The notes: generated by a model from the sequence alone, not told the origin. A stretch of 64,000 bases of DNA from Magnetaquicoccus sp039908525 (GCA_039908525.1 JAMOAY010000014.1:1-64000); one strand, 5' to 3'; shown: positions 51,836 through 62,632, counted from the stretch's first letter. Translations and numbers: made by a program.

Positions 51836-52357
51836 GGGTCCAGGGGGGTCACCCCCCTGGCGGGTGCAGGGCGGAGCCCTGCATGAAAAGCGCGTTTTCA
51901 CAAAGCAAATTTTCGCAGAAAATTTGCGCAACGCGCCCAACACGCCCCGCAGGGGCACTCCTGGAGGGCGGCAGCCCGACTCACACCGTGTCAGCTGTAA
52001 TACGTCCAGGATGGTCCCCGCATGTCCATATCGGTCGGTCATCCCATTCCATCCAAAAAAGGCATTTCCAGTCTGCAAGGGCAAAGGTCGGGCTGCCGCC
52101 TTCCCATGGTCCCCGCATGTCCATATCAGTCGGTCATCCCATTCCATCCAAAAAAGGCATTTCCAGTCTGCAAGGGCAAAGGTCGGGCTGCCGCCCTCCC
52201 GGAGTCTGCCCCTCCGGGGCAGGTTTTGTGCGCGCAGCGCCCATTGGCTGCGCCAATGGGCTTCGGTGAAAGCGCGCAGACAGCAAGGGCTCCGCCCTTG
52301 CATCCCGCCAGGGCTCTGCCCTGGACCCGCCAGGGGAGATAATCTCCCCTGGACCCC
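51836..52357. repeat. Modular hairpin element, copy 3 (centre with 95-bp tandem duplication)
   Basis: The left arm has A CCAGGGGGG-TCA-CCCCCCTGG, C GCAGGGC-GGA-GCCCTGC and D inner GCAAATTTTC-GCA-GAAAATTTGC (51905-51927) inside GCGCGTT/AACGCGC (51890-51896 with 51930-51936), then E GCCCC-GCA-GGGGC. The centre is a 95-bp tandem duplication. The right arm is inverted, with D inner GCCCATTGGC-TGC-GCCAATGGGC (52239-52261), ending at GGACCCC 52351-52357. The D stem differs from those of copies 1 and 2, with both sides changed. It lies between mnmG and ubiC. Confidence 0.85.
52011..52200 (+). repeat. 95-bp tandem duplication in element 3
   Basis: Two copies begin at 52011 and 52106 (ATGGTCCCCGCATGTCCATA). 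They differ at only one or two positions. An inverted, diverged relative forms the centre of element 1 near 49181-49270, identified by the shared GGGATGGCCGACC-like core. Confidence 0.9.
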
Positions 52358-52367
52358 GTACCACATT

Positions 52368-54254
<1,887 letters not shown>

Positions 54255-54269
54255 CGCACCTCTCTCCTC

Positions 54270-54285
54270 TGTTTCACGTGAAACC
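54270..54285. promoter_or_regulatory. parS site 2
   Basis: TGTTTCACGTGAAACC matches the consensus parS at 15 of 16 positions, with a single mismatch at the last base. It lies in the gap between mnmE and mnmG, 16 bp upstream of the mnmG start. With the site at 48069-48084 it brackets the ubi-mnmG stretch. Confidence 0.93.
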
Positions 54286-54304
54286 TGTCCGGCGGACGCC
54301 GGGT

Positions 54305-55708
54305 TCACTTGCCTATGCAAAATTGTGCAAATATGCGGTCAAGCAAGGTATCATGGGAGGTCTCCCCCGCCATGTCGGCCCAAGCGTGTAAAGCCGCGCG
54401 CAACTCCACGGCAAGAATCTCCCAAGGGGCAGCCCTTTGCAACAAGGTTTGCGCCTCAACCACATGGAGCAGGGTCTCCTCGATCACTTGACGCTGGCGG
54501 GCCACCAAAATCATGCTGCCCTCCTCCGCAGCGGAGGTGGCCGCCAACCGTTTGTAAATTGTCTCCTGCAACTGCTCGATCCCCTCGCCTGTTTGGCAGG
54601 AGACAGAGAGCGATGCGTAGTCTGCCATGCTGGGTGGTAACGACTCGATCGACCGGCCTGACAGCAAATCAAGTTTGTTCGCCACCAGGATCACCCGCTC
54701 GCTGCCCAACTCCTTGGCCCACTGTTGCTCCAACGGACCCAAGCCGTCTCGTATATCATAAATCAACAGCAGGCCATCCGCCTGGGAGATTCTGGCCTTG
54801 GCACGACGGATGCCTTCCTGCTCGATGATTTCAGCCGTCGTGCGCAACCCGGCCGTGTCTACCAAAAGCACTGGCAAACCTTGAATCTCCAGGCGATTCT
54901 CCAGCAAATCGCGGGTTGTGCCGGGTATCTCGGTGACGATCGCCTTCTCACAGCCAAGCAATCGGTTGTAGAGAGTGGATTTGCCCACATTCGGTTGACC
55001 GGCGATGACCAGATCCAGGCCATTTTGCCACTGTTGGCCCAGCATCGCTCCCCGTTGCAATGGGCTCAATCGCTGGCAAACCTGACGCAGGCCTTGCTGC
55101 AAGCGACTCTCCTCCTCAGTTTCCAGATCCTGATCGGAAAAATCCAGATCCACCTCTACCTGCACCAGCAGTTGCAACAGGGCCTCCTGAATGTCGCATA
55201 CAACCCGTGCCAGTGAACCCTGCAACTGGCGGGCTGCTTCACGGGCAGCGCGCAAAGAAGAGGCGTGGATCAGGGCCATCATGGCCTCTGCCTGGCTGAG
55301 GGCCAGTTTGCCATTTTGGTAAGCACGACGCGAAAACTCGCCGGGTTTGGCCATGCGTACGCCCATGGTCGACAGAACGGTCAACAGTCGGGCAATGACG
55401 ACGGGCGCACCGTGACACTGGATCTCCATTTGCGCTTCACCCGTAAAGGAGTGGGGCGCCGGGAAATAGACCACCAGGGCCTGATCCAGCAGTTGAGAAT
55501 CTTCTGGATCCATCAGGTCCAGGAGATGCAATTGGCGAGGCTTGAACGAATGGGCAGCCAGGGAGGTTCCCTGGGGATGGCGAAACAGAGGCAACAAGGC
55601 GTGTGGCAGGTTGGGGCCGCTGAGACGTATCACGGCCACGCCGGAATGACCGGGCGGAGTTGCCAGACCGGCAATCAGGTCCGTCTCCAGAACAAGGGGC
55701 ACGTGCAT
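54305..55708 (-). CDS. mnmE: tRNA modification GTPase MnmE
   Basis: MnmE (TrmE) is a GTPase that partners MnmG in wobble-uridine modification. The 467 residues show the N-terminal folate-binding domain (IAGLATPPGHSGVAVIRLSG), the G domain (GQPNVGKSTLYNRLLG, DTAGLR, VANKLD) and the invariant C-terminal FAQFCIGK with catalytic Cys. It heads the mnmE-mnmG pair. A partial hairpin element lies about 30 bp upstream of its start. No oddities are seen. Confidence 0.97.
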   Translation of the reverse strand: MHVPLVLETDLIAGLATPPGHSGVAVIRLSGPNLPHALLPLFRHPQGTSLAAHSFKPRQLHLLDLMDPEDSQLLDQALVVYFPAPHSFTGEAQMEIQCHGAPVVIARLLTVLSTMGVRMAKPGEFSRRAYQNGKLALSQAEAMMALIHASSLRAAREAARQLQGSLARVVCDIQEALLQLLVQVEVDLDFSDQDLETEEESRLQQGLRQVCQRLSPLQRGAMLGQQWQNGLDLVIAGQPNVGKSTLYNRLLGCEKAIVTEIPGTTRDLLENRLEIQGLPVLLVDTAGLRTTAEIIEQEGIRRAKARISQADGLLLIYDIRDGLGPLEQQWAKELGSERVILVANKLDLLSGRSIESLPPSMADYASLSVSCQTGEGIEQLQETIYKRLAATSAAEEGSMILVARQRQVIEETLLHVVEAQTLLQRAAPWEILAVELRAALHAWADMAGETSHDTLLDRIFAQFCIGK

Positions 55709-55741
55709 CCAAGAGCCCTTCCGAATCTTTATTATTATTGC

Positions 55742-55796
55742 GGGGTCCAGGGGGGATCATCCCCCCTGGCGGGGTGCAGGGGCAGAGCCCCTGCTA
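55742..55796 (+). repeat. Partial copy of the modular hairpin element (left-arm A and C hairpins)
   Basis: GGGGTCC is followed by CCAGGGGGGA-TCA-TCCCCCCTGG and GCAGGGGC-AGA-GCCCCTGC. Then the similarity stops, so only the outer end of a left arm is present. It lies between yidC and mnmE. Confidence 0.8.
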
Positions 55797-55861
55797 CACA
55801 AGACGCGAGGTTGCGCAGGGGCTGGATACGGTCAACGGTCTGTATGATATTATCTCGTCTG

Positions 55862-57553
55862 TCAACCCATTTTCTTCATGATGTAACCCTGCTGGATGAT
55901 CGACAAAATGTTGTTGACCAACCAGTAAAGCACCAAACCCGCCGGAAAGGACAGGAACATGAAGGTGAAAATCACCGGCAAGAACCACATCACCTTGGCC
56001 TGGATCGGATCCGCCGGGGCGGGATTCATGCCGGTCTGCACCAGCATGCTGGCTCCCATCAACAGCGGCAGCACATAGTAGGGATCCTCCACCGAGAGAT
56101 CGTAAATCCAGAAAAAGAACGGTGCATGCCGCATCTCAATGGACAGATAGAGCACCTGATAGAGGGCAAAAAAGACCGGAATCTGCACCAGAATGGGCAG
56201 ACACCCCCCCAGCGGATTGACCTTGTTGCTCTGATAGAGCTGCATCATCTCCTGATTCAGGCGCGCCTTGTCGTTTCCGTACAGCGTGCGCAGCTCCTCC
56301 ATCTTGGGCTGCAGCTTTTTCATGGCGTTCATGGAACGGTAGCTTTTGTCCGCCAACGGATAAAAAAGCGCCTTGACCAGCAAGGTCAGAAAAATGATCG
56401 CCAGTCCATAGTTGTGCATAAAATCGTTGAAGAACAGCAACACATCCACCAGTGGCACGGCCAGAAAATGGAGCCAGCCATAATCAATGGCCCGCTCCAG
56501 GGCCATCTCCTGTTTTTCCAGGCTGCGGATCTCCTTGGGGCCAATATAGAGGCGTGTTTCAAAACTGACCTCCTGACCCGGTTCGACACTGTGCTGACGG
56601 GAGACCGAACCCACCCGATAGGTGGGCGCATCGTGATCGAAATAGTATTTTTTCAATTTCTCCGGCTCCCCAGGAATCAGGGCTGCCAGAAAATATTTGT
56701 CGGAAAAACCGACCCAGCCGGTGTGGGCATCCACATGCTGGTCGGATTTGCGCAGTACCTCATAGGTGTGCTGCAGCCGCGTTTTGTCCAGATAGCCCAT
56801 GGGCCCCTGGAAATCCGCCGGGGCCATTGCCTGTCCCGGTTCGGGGATGGGCTCGGTGCGCACAAACTGGGCAAAGGCATAGAGCGGGGCCGCCTTGGAG
56901 GAGCGGTTGATCACCCGATCCCGGATGACCAGCTGGTAGGAATCCGGAGAAAAGACGAAACTTTTTTCAAAACGCAGACCGCTGCCATTCTCCCAGGCCA
57001 GCTCCATGTTGCCCCCACCCTGAACACCATCCCGGTTCTGGGTGGTCCAGACCGTTTTGCGACCCGGGGTCTGAATGTCGGGGGTTGCCAGAAAACCCGA
57101 CTCGCCAAAAAACAGCTCCGCCCCCTTGGCCGGAACCGTATGCTGCAAAAAACGGATGGGTTTGCCCTCGGGAGGCAGTTTGTCCAGATGTTTCAGAAAA
57201 CTCAGATCAACCAGCTGCGCCCCCGTCAAAGAGATGTGTCCACGGATCACCCCGTTGGCAAACGGCAACAACACCTCCGGGCGCACCTCCACCGCATCAC
57301 CGGCGGAGGGGGGTGCAGTCGGAGCGGCTTTGGCCAGTTGCAGCTCGCCCCCTTTGCCCACCTGGGCATCCGGAACCACCGGGTCCAGAGGTTTGCGGGG
57401 CGCGGCGGGCTGCCCGTCGGGCTTGGCCTCTGCTTTGGCGGACGACTGCTCAGTCTCCACGGGCGGAGGAGCCATAAACAGCTCCATGTAGGTCTGATAC
57501 AGCATCAACAGTATAAAGGAGAGACTGAGGGCCAATGTCGTGCGCCGGTCCAT
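55862..57553 (-). CDS. yidC: Membrane protein insertase YidC
   Basis: YidC inserts and folds inner-membrane proteins, alone or with Sec. The 563 residues begin with an N-terminal membrane helix (LALSLSFILLMLYQTYMELF), a Pro/Ala-rich stretch and a large periplasmic domain, then the conserved core with GLAIIFLTLLVKALFYPLADKSYRSM, MQLYQSNKVNPLGGCLPILVQIPVFFALYQVLY and FSFPAGLVLYWLVNN-like segments. The C-terminus is short. It follows yidD and rnpA on the same strand, the standard arrangement near the origin. Confidence 0.97.
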   Translation of the reverse strand: MDRRTTLALSLSFILLMLYQTYMELFMAPPPVETEQSSAKAEAKPDGQPAAPRKPLDPVVPDAQVGKGGELQLAKAAPTAPPSAGDAVEVRPEVLLPFANGVIRGHISLTGAQLVDLSFLKHLDKLPPEGKPIRFLQHTVPAKGAELFFGESGFLATPDIQTPGRKTVWTTQNRDGVQGGGNMELAWENGSGLRFEKSFVFSPDSYQLVIRDRVINRSSKAAPLYAFAQFVRTEPIPEPGQAMAPADFQGPMGYLDKTRLQHTYEVLRKSDQHVDAHTGWVGFSDKYFLAALIPGEPEKLKKYYFDHDAPTYRVGSVSRQHSVEPGQEVSFETRLYIGPKEIRSLEKQEMALERAIDYGWLHFLAVPLVDVLLFFNDFMHNYGLAIIFLTLLVKALFYPLADKSYRSMNAMKKLQPKMEELRTLYGNDKARLNQEMMQLYQSNKVNPLGGCLPILVQIPVFFALYQVLYLSIEMRHAPFFFWIYDLSVEDPYYVLPLLMGASMLVQTGMNPAPADPIQAKVMWFLPVIFTFMFLSFPAGLVLYWLVNNILSIIQQGYIMKKMG

Positions 57554-57607
57554 GCAATTTTCCTCGCATCATAAAATGTTCTGGGGAAATGTTCTGGGGA
57601 TCTCCCC

Positions 57608-57817
57608 TCAGGGGATGGGATCAAAGCCGCCGGGATGGAAGGGATGGCAGCGCAACAAACGCCGCACCGCCAACCAACTCCCTCTGAGTTCTCCATGACG
57701 TGTCACGGCCTGCAGGGCATATTCGGAACAACTGGGATAGAACCGGCAGCTCATGGGCAGAATGGGTGACAGCAGGTACCGATAGGCGCGAATCAAAGCA
57801 AGCAATACCCTTTTCAT
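57608..57817 (-). CDS. yidD: Membrane protein insertion efficiency factor YidD
   Basis: This 69-residue protein helps YidC-dependent insertion. It shows the family pattern IRAYRYLLSPILPMSCRFYPSCSEYALQAVTRHG with the Cys pair, and HPFHPGGFDPIP near the end. The ATG at 57817 overlaps the rnpA stop by four bases. It lies between rnpA and yidC. Confidence 0.93.
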   Translation of the reverse strand: MKRVLLALIRAYRYLLSPILPMSCRFYPSCSEYALQAVTRHGELRGSWLAVRRLLRCHPFHPGGFDPIP

Positions 57818-58233
57818 GGTGGCCTGACAAGCGGGGAAAAGAGTTTCTGTAGATCCAGCAACAGCGCTTCGGTGCTGGCAGCACCGGCCTGGGGCCGGGC
57901 AATCAGCACCATGTCCAGGGAGACGGTCTGTCTTGCATCCACCTCCGCGCGCAAGCAACGGAAAAACTCCCGCATCTGTCGCTTGATCCGGTTGCGCAAC
58001 ACCGCCTTGCCCACCTTGCGGCTGACGGTCAGGCCCAAGCGTGAATGGGAAAGCGCCGTCTCAAGGCTGAAAAGCAGGAAAAACCGCCCACCCTTTCTGC
58101 GTCCGGAGGCGGTGACGGCACGGAACTCCGCGCCCTCCAGCAGGCGAACGGCCTTGGGAAATCCCCGCCCCTGTCCGACGCCTCCCTGTTGCGCCGAGAC
58201 GACAGGGGTCGGCAACCGCTCCGGAATGCTCAA
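57814..58233 (-). CDS. rnpA: Ribonuclease P protein component
   Basis: RnpA is the protein subunit that helps the RNase P RNA mature tRNA 5' ends. The 139 residues contain the RNR signature GKAVLRNRIKRQMREFFR and the RLGLTVSRKVGKA segment. The N-terminal 30 residues are longer than usual. It follows rpmH by 12 bp and overlaps yidD by four bases. Confidence 0.95.
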   Translation of the reverse strand: MSIPERLPTPVVSAQQGGVGQGRGFPKAVRLLEGAEFRAVTASGRRKGGRFFLLFSLETALSHSRLGLTVSRKVGKAVLRNRIKRQMREFFRCLRAEVDARQTVSLDMVLIARPQAGAASTEALLLDLQKLFSPLVRPP

Positions 58234-58245
58234 GGCATGCGATGC

Positions 58246-58383
58246 CTAGACCACGATCAGGCGTTTACGTCCCTTGGCTCTGCGGCGGGCCAGAACCTGA
58301 CGCCCACCGGCGGTGGCCATGCGGGCCCGGAATCCGTGGTTGCGACTGCGGCGAATCCTGCTGGGTTGAAATGTCCTCTTCAT
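58246..58383 (-). CDS. rpmH: 50S ribosomal protein L34
   Basis: This 45-residue basic protein reads MKRTFQPSRIRRSRNHGFRA and ends KGRKRLIVV, the standard L34 sequence of the large ribosomal subunit. It is transcribed into rnpA and yidD on the minus strand, the usual rpmH-rnpA order. It is too short for many gene-finders. The ATG is at 58383. Confidence 0.96.
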   Translation of the reverse strand: MKRTFQPSRIRRSRNHGFRARMATAGGRQVLARRRAKGRKRLIVV

Positions 58384-58534
58384 GTGTCAGTTCCTTGCAT
58401 GCTGGATGGTCCCTGGCGATGGACCCGAATGGGCGAGCCGAACGGTTGGCCGAAGAAAACGCAACCGACCCACCACTCTACCCCATTTTTGCCCGGCTTT
58501 CCAGGTCCGCCGAGACAAAAAAACCATTTTGTGC

Positions 58535-59203
58535 TCAACCTGTGGTGGGGGTGTGCGCCGGATCTACCATGCAGCGCCGCAACTCCGGCAGCGTGGCCTG
58601 CAGGTATGCCAGGGCAAGAGCCCCCTCGCGCAGCAGGTATACCCGATCGTCTGCCACCTGGAGCAGTGTGGAGGGTTGGGCCTCGGTGGCCACCTCCCCT
58701 TCCAGGACCACAGCGATGCGCCCCCCCCACTGTCGGCGGACCGCTGCCGCAGAACAGGCGGTGGGTTGGCCGCCGGGATTGGCACTGGTGGAGGCCAGGG
58801 GTTTCTGCCACAGGCGCATGAGTCCGGCGACCAGGGGCGAGGAGGAGTGACGCAGGGCAACCCAGCCACTGCCACCGGTCACCGGCACGGGCAACCCCGA
58901 ACGGGCGGGCAGCACCAGGGTCAGGGGACCGGGCCAAAAGCGCTCCATCAGGGTTCGCGCCAGGGGCGCAGGGGGGGTGATCAGGCGCGGCAACCAGGAG
59001 GGATCGGGAATCAACAAGATGAATCCCTTGCGCGCGCCGCCCCCCTTGAGCTCCAACAGCCGGGCCATGGCCGCCGGATGGAAAGGATCCACCGCCAGAC
59101 CAAAGACTGTTTCGGTGGGATGGGCAATCACCTGACCGGCAGCCAGGGCCAAGCTGGCCCGCAACAAGGGATCGTCTCCGTCCGCAGAGAGCGTTCTGAC
59201 CAT
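58535..59203 (-). CDS. tsaC: Sua5/YciO/YrdC-type threonylcarbamoyl-AMP synthase
   Basis: This enzyme makes threonylcarbamoyl-AMP for t6A modification at position 37 of ANN-decoding tRNAs. The 222 residues have the HPTETVFGLAVDP nucleotide-binding motif, the ELKGGGARKGFILL segment and TSANPGGQPT. It lacks the C-terminal Sua5 domain, as in TsaC. It is divergent from the F1 ATP synthase operon across a 252-bp gap. Confidence 0.9.
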   Translation of the reverse strand: MVRTLSADGDDPLLRASLALAAGQVIAHPTETVFGLAVDPFHPAAMARLLELKGGGARKGFILLIPDPSWLPRLITPPAPLARTLMERFWPGPLTLVLPARSGLPVPVTGGSGWVALRHSSSPLVAGLMRLWQKPLASTSANPGGQPTACSAAAVRRQWGGRIAVVLEGEVATEAQPSTLLQVADDRVYLLREGALALAYLQATLPELRRCMVDPAHTPTTG

Positions 59204-59328
59204 ATCAAATCGTCATATGTTATTGTGAATACTATTATATTGACTGACATGCCCGCGCAGCGGCAGGAACGATCGCTCATTCTACTGGAAAGGAGCCGGG
59301 TTTACCCGTATTTTTGTAAAAAGGACCG

Positions 59329-59357
59329 TTGAACCTTGCTGGCAACTGTGCTAAACC
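59329..59357 (+). promoter_or_regulatory. Weak candidate promoter for the F1 operon
   Basis: TTGAAC (59329-59334) and TAAACC (59352-59357) are 17 bp apart, about 100 bp before the atpH start. The -10 is poor, so confidence is low. Confidence 0.25.
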
Positions 59358-59455
59358 TCTTCTGAAAGTCGTTCAGGGTCCCATTTCGATAGAACCGGGT
59401 TCGGCGTGCAGCCTGCGCCGGAGCAACAGTGTGTGTCGGGAGGAGTTGATCAGCC

Positions 59456-59995
59456 GTGCATGAAAGTACCCTAGCCAAACGTTATGCCACCGCCCTGGCG
59501 GAACTGGCGGTGGAACACAACATCCTGGAGGCCGTCGGCGACGACCTGAACGGTTTTCTGGAGGTTTTCCGCGCCACCCCGGCCCTGCGCTTCCTGTTGA
59601 CCAGTCCGACGGCGGAACGTCGGGACCAGCACGCGGCCCTCTCCATCTTCCTGGAGCAGGCGGCCCCGGCCCATGTCACCAGAAGCTTTTTGAAATTGCT
59701 GATTGACCGTCGGCGCATGATCCTGCTCGAATCCATTGTGGCCGCCTACAACGGCAATGTGGACAGTCGAATCGGACGGATGAATGTCGATCTGCGGGTT
59801 CTGGTGCCGTTGACCGGCGCCCACTCCGAGCGGATGCGGGCCACGCTTTCCGAGGTGACCGGCAAGGAGATTCACCTGGAGGTGACCGCCGATCCCGGCA
59901 TTCTGGGGGGCATGGTGGTCACCATGGGCAGTGTGATGATCGATTATTCGGTTCGGAATCATTTAAATCGTTTAAAAGCCAGCTTGAGAGGGTAA
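59456..59995 (+). CDS. atpH: ATP synthase F1 subunit delta
   Basis: Delta links F1 to the peripheral stalk of F0. The 179 residues have the N-terminal helical domain (STLAKRYATALAELAVE), TRSFLKLLIDRRRMILLESIV and the C-terminal signature DPGILGGMVVTMGSVMIDYSVRNHLNRLK. The GTG at 59456 has AGGAG about 10 nt upstream. It starts the F1 operon atpH-A-G-D on the plus strand, 56 kb from the F0 operon, which lies on the opposite strand. Confidence 0.95.
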   Translation: MHESTLAKRYATALAELAVEHNILEAVGDDLNGFLEVFRATPALRFLLTSPTAERRDQHAALSIFLEQAAPAHVTRSFLKLLIDRRRMILLESIVAAYNGNVDSRIGRMNVDLRVLVPLTGAHSERMRATLSEVTGKEIHLEVTADPGILGGMVVTMGSVMIDYSVRNHLNRLKASLRG

Positions 59996-60000
59996 TCCCG

Positions 60001-61593
60001 ATGCAGATCAGCGTCGCCGAAATCAGCGCAATCATCAAGAAGCAGATCGCCGGCTATGGCCAGGAGGCGGAGATCTCTGAGGTTGGAGAGATCATCGCCG
60101 TCGGCGATGGGATCGCCAGGGCCTATGGCCTGGACAAAGTGATGGCCGGGGAGTTGGTGCAGTTTGATGACGGCACCCAAGGCATGGCCCTCAACCTGGA
60201 GGAGGACAATGTCGGTATCGTGGTCTTTGGTTCCGATGTCGGCATCAAGGAGGGATCGAAGGTCAAGCGTACCGGGCGCATCGTGGATGTGCCGGTGGGC
60301 AAAGCGTTGCTGGGGCGGGTGGTGGATGCCCTGGGGGCCCCCATTGATGGCAAGGGGGCCATTGAGGCGACGGAGCGGCAGATTGTGGAGCGGATTGCCC
60401 CTGGTATCATCGCCCGCAAGTCGGTGCATGAGCCTTTGTATACCGGTCTCAAGGCTCTGGATGCTTTGGTGCCGATTGGTCGCGGGCAGCGGGAGTTGAT
60501 TATCGGTGACCGCCAGACTGGCAAGACGGCGGTGGCGGTGGACACCATCATCAACCAGAAGCGGACCCACGAGACGGGCAAGCCGGTTTATTGTGTCTAT
60601 GTAGCCATCGGGCAGAAGCGTTCCACGGTGGCCCAGGTGGTCAAGGTGTTGGAGAGTCATGGCGCCATGGCCTACACCACGGTGGTGGCTGCCACGGCCT
60701 CCGAGCCGGCGCCCATGCAGTTTCTGGCCCCCTATTCCGGTTGTGCCATGGGGGAGTATTTCCGCGACAATGGCATGCATGCGCTGATCATCTACGATGA
60801 TCTTTCCAAGCAGGCGGTGGCCTATCGGCAGATGTCTCTGATCCTGCGCCGTCCGCCGGGCCGCGAGGCCTATCCGGGGGATGTTTTCTATCTCCATTCC
60901 CGCCTGCTGGAGCGGGCTGCCAAGATGAACGATGCCCATGGTGGTGGTTCGTTGACGGCGTTGCCGATCATTGAGACGCAGGGGGGCGACGTGTCGGCCT
61001 ATATTCCGACCAATGTGATCTCCATTACCGACGGTCAGATCTTTTTGGAGTCGGATCTGTTTTACTCCGGCATGCGGCCGGCCATTTCGGTGGGTCTGTC
61101 GGTCTCCCGGGTGGGTGGTTCTGCCCAGGTCAAGGCCACCAAGCAGGTGGCGGGGTCGCTGCGTTTGGATTTGGCGCAGTTCCGTGAAATGGCGGCTTTC
61201 GCCCAGTTTGGCTCGGACCTGGATGCTTCCACGCTCAAATTGATTCATCGCGGCGAGCGGTTGATGGAGTTGCTGAAGCAGCTTCAGTATCAGCCGCTCT
61301 CCATGGAGGAGCAGGTGGTCATTCTGTTTGCCGGCACCCGGGGCATGTTGGATGCGGTTCCGGTCAAGCAGGTCAACCAGGTGGAGCGGTTGATTCTGGA
61401 GCATTTCCGCACCCAGCAGAAGGATCTGTTGGCCACCATTCGCACCGATGAGAAGCTGACAGAAGCGACCGAGAAGCAGTTGCAGGGGGTGCTGAGCCAG
61501 TTTATCGCCAGACATGCGAGCGGCGGTGAGGATGGTGCTTTTACCAAGGCGTTGGCGGAGCAGGTGGAAAACCTGATGCATACGACCGCCTGA
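60001..61593 (+). CDS. atpA: ATP synthase F1 subunit alpha
   Basis: Alpha is the non-catalytic nucleotide-binding subunit of the F1 head. The 530 residues have Walker A GDRQTGKTAVAVDTI, the SVYVAIGQKRSTV-like segment (YCVYVAIGQKRSTVAQV) and the signature PAISVGLSVSRVGGSAQVK. It lies 5 bp after atpH. Size and motifs are normal; residues 1-25 match the stalk-contact helix (ISAIIKKQIAGYGQEAEIS). Confidence 0.98.
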   Translation: MQISVAEISAIIKKQIAGYGQEAEISEVGEIIAVGDGIARAYGLDKVMAGELVQFDDGTQGMALNLEEDNVGIVVFGSDVGIKEGSKVKRTGRIVDVPVGKALLGRVVDALGAPIDGKGAIEATERQIVERIAPGIIARKSVHEPLYTGLKALDALVPIGRGQRELIIGDRQTGKTAVAVDTIINQKRTHETGKPVYCVYVAIGQKRSTVAQVVKVLESHGAMAYTTVVAATASEPAPMQFLAPYSGCAMGEYFRDNGMHALIIYDDLSKQAVAYRQMSLILRRPPGREAYPGDVFYLHSRLLERAAKMNDAHGGGSLTALPIIETQGGDVSAYIPTNVISITDGQIFLESDLFYSGMRPAISVGLSVSRVGGSAQVKATKQVAGSLRLDLAQFREMAAFAQFGSDLDASTLKLIHRGERLMELLKQLQYQPLSMEEQVVILFAGTRGMLDAVPVKQVNQVERLILEHFRTQQKDLLATIRTDEKLTEATEKQLQGVLSQFIARHASGGEDGAFTKALAEQVENLMHTTA

Positions 61594-61649
61594 TGGGTGC
61601 AGGCTTGGGCGCGTCGCATCGTCGAACACGTATGGGGAGTCGCTGAATT

Positions 61650-62540
61650 ATGGCCAGTTTGAAAGCCCTGCGGCAACGGATCCGCTCGGTTACCAGCACG
61701 CGGCAGATTACCAAGGCAATGAAGATGGTGGCGGCTGCCAAACTGCGCCGTTCCCAGGAGCGCGCTTTTGCCACCCGCCCTTACAGCCAAATGATGGGCC
61801 GCATGGTGCAGTCCATTGCCGGTCGGGTGGGCAAGAGCTCGGCCCCGCCCCTGTTGGTGGGGCGTTCCGAGCCGCAAAAGCATGTGGAGTTGGTGGTGTT
61901 TACTGCCGATCGTGGTTTGTGCGGCAGTTTCAACAGCAGTTCGATTCGTGCGGTGCGCAGCAAGGTTGCCGAGTTGCGGGCGGCCGGGTTTCAGGTTTCC
62001 CTGACCTGTGTCGGGCGCAAGGGGAGTGATGTGCTCGGTCGTCAGTTTGGCGCCATGGTTCGCCGGTCTCATACCGGCATGAGCAAGCATTTGACCTTTG
62101 AGTGGGCGGAGCAGGAGATTGCCCAACCTTTGCTGCAGGATTTTGAGCATGGCCGGTTTGATTCCTGTTTCATTGTCTACAATGCTTTTGTCTCTGCCAT
62201 GACGCAGACGCTGACTTGGCGGCAGATCATCCCGGTGCCCGATGCGGGTGGGCAGGATGGGCAGGAGGGTGGGGTGGCTGCGCCGCCGATCTATGAACCG
62301 GAGGAGGATGAGATTCTCGCCGATCTGTTGCCGCGCAACGTGGCGGTGCAGATTTACCAGGCGTTGGTGGAGTCGGACGCCTCGGAGAACGGGGCGAGGA
62401 TGACGGCGATGGACAATGCGGTGCGCAATGCCGGCGGCATGTTGCGCCGTTTGAACATCACCTACAACCGTACCCGCCAGGCCGCCATCACCACCGAGTT
62501 GATGGAAATTATCAGTGGTTCCGAGTCGTTGAAGGGCTGA
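61650..62540 (+). CDS. atpG: ATP synthase F1 subunit gamma
   Basis: Gamma is the rotating central shaft. The 296 residues have the conserved N-terminus ASLKALRQRIRSVTSTRQITKAMKMVAAAKLRR and C-terminus NNRTRQAAITTELMEIISGSESL-like (YNRTRQAAITTELMEIISG). The middle insertion (DAGGQDGQEGGVAAPPIYEP) with EEDEILADLLPRNVAVQIYQAL is typical of alphaproteobacterial gamma subunits, although the Gly-rich part is longer than usual. It lies 56 bp after atpA. Confidence 0.96.
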   Translation: MASLKALRQRIRSVTSTRQITKAMKMVAAAKLRRSQERAFATRPYSQMMGRMVQSIAGRVGKSSAPPLLVGRSEPQKHVELVVFTADRGLCGSFNSSSIRAVRSKVAELRAAGFQVSLTCVGRKGSDVLGRQFGAMVRRSHTGMSKHLTFEWAEQEIAQPLLQDFEHGRFDSCFIVYNAFVSAMTQTLTWRQIIPVPDAGGQDGQEGGVAAPPIYEPEEDEILADLLPRNVAVQIYQALVESDASENGARMTAMDNAVRNAGGMLRRLNITYNRTRQAAITTELMEIISGSESLKG

Positions 62541-62632
62541 TATCTGTTTGATTGCGCGGCGCGGTGGGGCCTGCGACCGTATCAATTCCCCCCTCTCCCC
62601 AGGGAGGGGTCAGCGTGGAGGAGTTTGTGCAA

